Of a stretch of 63,136 bases of DNA, positions 59,182-63,136 are shown piece by piece. Below the pieces are notes generated by a model. It ran no database searches and had not been told where the DNA came from. It saw nothing but the letters and a program-made list of their open reading frames with translations. Each line of letters opens with the position of its first letter. Position 1 is the first letter of the stretch. The position numbers were made by a program, and so were the translations under genes. Origin of the DNA: Candidatus Aminicenantota bacterium (GTDB lineage Bacteria; Acidobacteriota; Aminicenantia; Aminicenantales; UBA4085); contig JAPKZG010000003.1 of assembly GCA_026393895.1 (NCBI GenBank), forward strand, positions 1 to 63,136, given 5' to 3'.

Positions 59182-59816
59182 CGACCGGTCCGGCCCTCCT
59201 TCTCGCGACGGCCGTTTCGGCCTCCATCGCGACGATCGTGGCCGATTTAAAGGAGTGCTTCGTCCCCGCCCGGATTTTCCGTCCGACGGCCATGGCCGCG
59301 ATCATTCTGCTGGCGGCCGCCCGGCCGGCCGCGACATCGGGATCCTACCGTCTATTCATCACCGCCGGTTTGGCCGCTTCACTTGTCGGGGACGTCTTTA
59401 TGATGCTCCCGAAAAAGAAATTCGCCGCCGGCCTAGTCGCTTTTTTCGTTGCTCATTGTTTCTACGCGACCGCGTTTCTTCGGGCCGGGACCGCGCGCGT
59501 GGAAATCACGACCGCTCTGCCGTTTCTCCTCTGCGCGTTTTTCATGATGCGGACTCTGTATCCGCGCCTCGGCGCGTTGAAGGCGCCCGTGACCCTCTAT
59601 ATTTTGGCGATGACGGCCATGGCCGTCCTGGCCGCCCAACGCTATATCACCGCCGGAGGAGCGCCGGCTTTTTCCGCCTTCGCCGGGGCGATGATTTTCA
59701 TCGCTTCAGACGTGATTCTCTCCGTCAACCGCTTCCTGAAAAAGATCCCCCTCGCCCAGCTTTATATCCTAGGGACATACTTCACCGCCCAAATCCTCTT
59801 CGCTTTATCCGTCTGA
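59178..59816 (+). CDS. YhhN/TMEM86-family membrane protein
   Basis: 212 residues; the GTG start at 59178 overlaps the previous stop by 4 bp. Eight hydrophobic segments with GLAASLVGDVFMMLPKKKFA and FAGAMIFIASDVILSVNRF carry the two acidic motifs of the lysoplasmalogenase-like YhhN family. Vertebrate homologues hydrolyse lysoplasmalogens; the bacterial role is less certain. Confidence 0.85.
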   Translation: MTTGPALLLATAVSASIATIVADLKECFVPARIFRPTAMAAIILLAAARPAATSGSYRLFITAGLAASLVGDVFMMLPKKKFAAGLVAFFVAHCFYATAFLRAGTARVEITTALPFLLCAFFMMRTLYPRLGALKAPVTLYILAMTAMAVLAAQRYITAGGAPAFSAFAGAMIFIASDVILSVNRFLKKIPLAQLYILGTYFTAQILFALSV

Positions 59817-59820
59817 CCGG

Positions 59821-61734
59821 TCACTGACCGGAGAAGCGAAATCCCCGCAGGGTTTGGGTCAGGACGTCGGCGGCGTTCCGGCCTTCGGCGGTAAATATCC
59901 AAACGTCGGGCTTTCTGTCGAGGACCAGGACCGCTTGGTCGGAACGTTCCGTTCTCAATCCGGAAAACGGCCCGAGCATCGTCATCAGGGCTCGGCCGGA
60001 CATCTTCCGGCGGGAAAAGCTTTCCTTCGCCGCCTCGGTAAAATCCTTCCACGGGGGAAGAGTCATCTCCTGGAGGGTGACACGTCCGCCGCTTGACCCT
60101 TCCAGGACGACGATCGTCGAATCGGGCCACATGGCCCCGGTTCCGGCAAATGAAAATCCGTCGGACTTTGTCCAGGCGAAACCCAATCCCGGGTTGAAAT
60201 ACGTATCCCCCTCGATCCGAAAAGCGGCCGCCGCTTCGGATATTTCGAATGTTCGGCCGTCCAGGCGGTAGGCGACGATCCGGATGTCCGTTCCGCCGAA
60301 TAGCCGGGCCGCCGCTCCGCCGGTCAGGGACAACGGCCCGGATTGGAGAGAGGACGCGGAAAACCCGATCCGGGCGGGATCGGCGATTCCCGCCGAAACG
60401 ACGGCCGCGTCGATCGGGATCCATTCCTCCCCGACCTGTATTTCGGTCCAGGCGTGGCCGCCGAACATCCCGAGGGCGTAGACGTAGCCAAGAACGATCC
60501 GGGAGGGAATCCCGGCCGCCCGGGTAAGCGACGCGAGAAACGTCGCGTAGCCGAGGCAGGTGCCCCGCTTGTTTCTGATCAATTCCGAAGCGGGCGCCAA
60601 GGCGATGCCCAAATCGAAGGTCATGTTCTCGGCGACCCATCGTTCGAGCTTGAGCGCGGCGGCGAGAACGTCCGTTTCCCCGCCGATGACGGAAAGAGCG
60701 ATCTCACGGATTTCCGGAAGGTCGGATTGAACGTATTCGTTCGGACGCAGGAATTCACGGTTCGCCCCGGTTTCCAACACGGGACGGCGGGCCGGCGCCG
60801 GCGCGGGCAGCCGGGAAATCTCGAGAAGAAGATCCTGATCCGTTTGGGAAACGACCGTTTGTCCGGGACGCTCCAAGTCCGGCCATCCGGCTCCGGCGTC
60901 CCGGAGGCTCAATTTCACGCGAAGCATCTCCAAAGCTCTTGAGCGGGGCAGCCGGACATTCGTTTTGATCATCGACCGTTCGTACATTTCGACCGGAAGC
61001 TCGCCTCCCCCGGCGGCGGTTCGGGCGGCCGCCTCGTCGGCCCGGATGATTTCCGAAAGCCCGAACGGCGTCGGAATTTCCGCCTTGATCGATTCCCCGT
61101 TTTCGTCCAGCCAGGACAGGCCGGTGATGCCGGATGTCTCGATTACCTCTTCCACTTTAAGCGCCGCGATCACGCGGCCGTCCATATGGAGGCTTTCGCG
61201 GGCGATCACCTTCCGCCGCCCTTTCATCACGGTCCCCGATTCGGAGGAAATCGTTTGATACTCAATCGCGTCTCCGGGAACGCGTAATTTTTGAAACGAG
61301 AGCAACCGGATCCCCTCCGGCCCGAGAAGTTCACCTTTGTACGGAACCGTCCGGGCGTATTTTTTTCCGCCCGCTTCGTTTTCGATCTCAAGAACTCCGG
61401 GCTTGACGATCGTGGTCGACTTGGTGGACATGAGCGAGGCGCGCAATTCTGTCATCACGTGGAGGAGTCGGCCGTCCCGGGTTTCTTCGGTCCGGGACAG
61501 GGTTTCCAGTACAACCCGGTTTCCCAGGCGGTTGAGGACGATTTTGGAATCGGACGTCAGGATGAAAACTCCGTCCGCCGCCCGGCGGGTCTCGACCACA
61601 TACCCGACCGGGATTCCGGCGATTTTTATCACCGACCAGTCCTCGTCGGCCAAGACGACGGAATGGCCCGCGGAGAAAACGGCCGGAAAAACAAAAATAA
61701 GCCCGATCCCAAACCAGAAATGACGAAACGGCAT
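59821..61734 (-). CDS. exported transglutaminase-like domain protein
   Basis: 637 residues from MPFRHFWFGIGLIFVFPAVF, a signal peptide, with AAAGGAG before the ATG. About 300 residues of beta-rich sequence precede a transglutaminase-like core. That core has Cys in NKRGTCLGYATFLASLTRAA, His in GGHAWTEIQVGEEW and Asp in IPIDA, the full Cys-His-Asp triad. A C-terminal beta-rich domain follows. In bacteria such proteins are usually proteases or cross-linkers in the envelope. Converges with the YhhN gene, 4 bp apart. Confidence 0.85.
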   Translation of the reverse strand: MPFRHFWFGIGLIFVFPAVFSAGHSVVLADEDWSVIKIAGIPVGYVVETRRAADGVFILTSDSKIVLNRLGNRVVLETLSRTEETRDGRLLHVMTELRASLMSTKSTTIVKPGVLEIENEAGGKKYARTVPYKGELLGPEGIRLLSFQKLRVPGDAIEYQTISSESGTVMKGRRKVIARESLHMDGRVIAALKVEEVIETSGITGLSWLDENGESIKAEIPTPFGLSEIIRADEAAARTAAGGGELPVEMYERSMIKTNVRLPRSRALEMLRVKLSLRDAGAGWPDLERPGQTVVSQTDQDLLLEISRLPAPAPARRPVLETGANREFLRPNEYVQSDLPEIREIALSVIGGETDVLAAALKLERWVAENMTFDLGIALAPASELIRNKRGTCLGYATFLASLTRAAGIPSRIVLGYVYALGMFGGHAWTEIQVGEEWIPIDAAVVSAGIADPARIGFSASSLQSGPLSLTGGAAARLFGGTDIRIVAYRLDGRTFEISEAAAAFRIEGDTYFNPGLGFAWTKSDGFSFAGTGAMWPDSTIVVLEGSSGGRVTLQEMTLPPWKDFTEAAKESFSRRKMSGRALMTMLGPFSGLRTERSDQAVLVLDRKPDVWIFTAEGRNAADVLTQTLRGFRFSGQ

Positions 61735-61753
61735 CGTCACTCCTTTCAACCGA

Positions 61754-62137
61754 TCATAACTTTTCAAGATCGTGCTCCGCGAGCGGCGGTTTCCGGCCGG
61801 AGTCCGGACGAATCCGCCACTCGTATTTTCGAAGATTCACGCTCCCTCCGGGACCGACCCGGACGCCCTCGCACCGAAGCCGGCGGGCCTGTTCCCCCCC
61901 GCCGCTCGACGGAGGAAGCGAGATGCGGCCCCGGGAATTGATTACCCGGTGCCAAGCCAGGCCTTCGTTTTCCGGAGTCGCGTGAAGGATCCAGGCGACC
62001 TGACGGGCTTGCCGGCCGTCTCCCGTCAAAGCCGCGATCCGCCCGTAAGAGATGACTTTTCCGAAGGGAATCCGGCGGACAAGGTCACGCACGTTCCGGG
62101 TGAACGGAAGAAAGTTCCGATTCTTAGTCGGTTTCAC
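61754..62137 (-). CDS. alkyltransferase-like protein (ATL, MGMT-related)
   Basis: 127 residues with the MGMT DNA-binding fold: RRIPFGKVISYGRIAALTGD and WILHATPENEGLAWHRVINS. In MGMT the motif is PCHRV; here Trp replaces the acceptor Cys (AWHRVIN), the hallmark of ATL proteins, which bind O6-alkylguanine and hand it to nucleotide excision repair. Fits with uvrA in the same window. Confidence 0.9.
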   Translation of the reverse strand: MKPTKNRNFLPFTRNVRDLVRRIPFGKVISYGRIAALTGDGRQARQVAWILHATPENEGLAWHRVINSRGRISLPPSSGGGEQARRLRCEGVRVGPGGSVNLRKYEWRIRPDSGRKPPLAEHDLEKL

Positions 62138-62189
62138 GATTAACGATTTCCGGGGTCTCTGCTAGGACTCCATTATAAAGCACAATTTC

Positions 62190-62530
62190 GCCCAAAAAAA
62201 ATCTTGGGCCGGGGCGGCATAAATAATTCCAGACAGCGCCGGCCGACATTTATTATCGATCGTCGTCCATTCCCGAATGTCGTGCTCTCAAGGACTTCAA
62301 GAATTTAACACCCATAAATGAACACTATTTGTACATTTTACTCATTATTTAAGATTAATTTATTTATTTATTTTAATAACAATCATATACGACTAATATA
62401 ATGCTGATTTGTTCATATTTACGACATTATATATAGGTTGATATTATTGATAAAAACTAATGTTATTTGTTTATTATCTATTATATACGAGATTAATGTT
62501 ATCTTGGCTCGAATATTGCTATATAAATGA
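62190..62530. other. AT-rich intergenic region
   Basis: About 340 bp, far more AT-rich than the rest (runs such as TTTATTTATTTATTTTAATA and TTATTATCTATTATATACGA). No coding frame or convincing hairpin. It must hold the promoter of the last gene. The abrupt composition change suggests a transferred segment or a protein-binding region. Confidence 0.5.
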
Positions 62531-62556
62531 GTATGAACACCCAAGGAGACGCTAGG

Positions 62557-63129
62557 ATGAAAAAAACGGTGCTTGCCTTCCTTATCTCAATCCCCCTCCT
62601 TTCCGGCGTTTCCTTGGCTTCCTCCTCCCTGAGCGAAACCCTGCTCCTTCCCGCCGGCAGCCTCTCCGCCCTCATGCTCTCGGCCGCTCCCGTTTCCGCC
62701 CCCGAGCCCGAGCCGGCTCCCGAGCCCGATTTCTCCCGGATCACCCTTAACCCCAGGCTCGTTTCGACCTCTTCGGCCCAAGCGATCATCGAACCCAACT
62801 TCCGGGGCTCCCGTTTCAGCGACTCCATGTTCAACGCTTCGCTGCTGTCGCTGGTCGCCCTCAACATCGCCGATTTCGTCTCCACCAAGGAATGCCTCAA
62901 GTACCCCCATCTTTCCGAAGGCAACCCCCTCATGAAATCCTTCGTTAAGAACGACGCGGTGTTTGCGGCCGTCAAGGGCGGCCTCACCATCGCCTCCTAC
63001 TTCGGAACGAAAGCCCTCTACAAGCGCAGCAAACCCCTGGGCTGGATCGTTTCCCTGGCCTCCAACCTCGCCCTCTCTTACGTCGTGTCCAACAACTTCC
63101 GCCTCCTCCGCAACGCCCGCGGCCGTTGA
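62557..63129 (+). CDS. exported DUF5658-like membrane protein
   Basis: 190 residues. AAGGAG is 8 nt before the ATG at 62557. A signal peptide (MKKTVLAFLISIPLLSGVSL) leads to a Pro/Glu-rich linker (APEPEPAPEPDF). Two or three hydrophobic segments follow, including NIADFVSTKECLKYPHLSEG then NPLM, a layout seen in DUF5658-type proteins of unknown function. The window ends 7 bp after its stop. Confidence 0.65.
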   Translation: MKKTVLAFLISIPLLSGVSLASSSLSETLLLPAGSLSALMLSAAPVSAPEPEPAPEPDFSRITLNPRLVSTSSAQAIIEPNFRGSRFSDSMFNASLLSLVALNIADFVSTKECLKYPHLSEGNPLMKSFVKNDAVFAAVKGGLTIASYFGTKALYKRSKPLGWIVSLASNLALSYVVSNNFRLLRNARGR

Positions 63130-63136
63130 TCATGAA

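Overview
The window is a bacterial chromosome segment with double-membrane traits: a TonB-dependent receptor, Tat translocase, lipoproteins and an outer-membrane barrel tail. Coding DNA is GC-rich and most operons are tightly coupled through 4-base start/stop overlaps. The protein style resembles Acidobacteriota or candidate phylum Aminicenantes. That placement is an impression from protein style, not a search result.

Positions 1-2164 hold a barrel-protein tail and a secreted PKD-repeat protein. From about 2.2 to 13.2 kb lies a gene-poor, lower-GC accessory region with isolated exported proteins: an HExxH protein, a HEAT-repeat protein, a small membrane protein and a retropepsin/PDZ protein. 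Between them lie five same-strand copies of a ~150 bp repeat that is the 3' end of one unknown coding sequence, truncated tRNA-Asp and tRNA-Arg pieces, duplicated promoter-leaders and scraps of transposase and kinase-like genes. The region ends at intact tRNA-Arg(TCT) and tRNA-Pro(TGG) genes. It looks like a site of repeated insertion and decay.

13.5-22 kb is a minus-strand housekeeping block: mutL, mtaB, purE, purD, glyA (split by an in-frame TAG), rpiB and a C-terminal processing protease. 22-26 kb, plus strand, has tatA, tatC (frameshifted), a P-loop kinase, dCMP deaminase and a SIS-domain protein. 26.3-30.1 kb is the most attractive uncharacterised system: two ATP-grasp ligases, a GNAT acetyltransferase and a KamA-type lysine 2,3-aminomutase in one coupled operon, plausibly making a beta-lysine-containing small molecule.

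31-35 kb carries queuosine-precursor genes queC-queD-queE and queF, separated by a GC-rich palindromic tandem repeat that has extended the C-terminus of an EamA transporter. 34.7-42 kb holds a radical SAM protein, a branched-chain aminotransferase, an M16 protease pair (active plus inactive), a papain/transglutaminase-like protein and a group II decarboxylase. At 42.0-42.7 kb are a candidate terminator-ended RNA rich in anti-Shine-Dalgarno motifs and then a cobalamin riboswitch in front of a BtuB-like receptor.

44.7-63 kb contains peptidases, MntP, a sodium:solute symporter with its small partner, uvrA, CorA, recA, fhs, radC, a thymidylate-synthase-like protein, a YhhN protein, a transglutaminase and an alkyltransferase-like protein. 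DNA repair (mutL, uvrA, recA, radC, ATL) and one-carbon/nucleotide metabolism (glyA, fhs, purE/D, dCMP deaminase, thymidylate synthase-like) are well represented.
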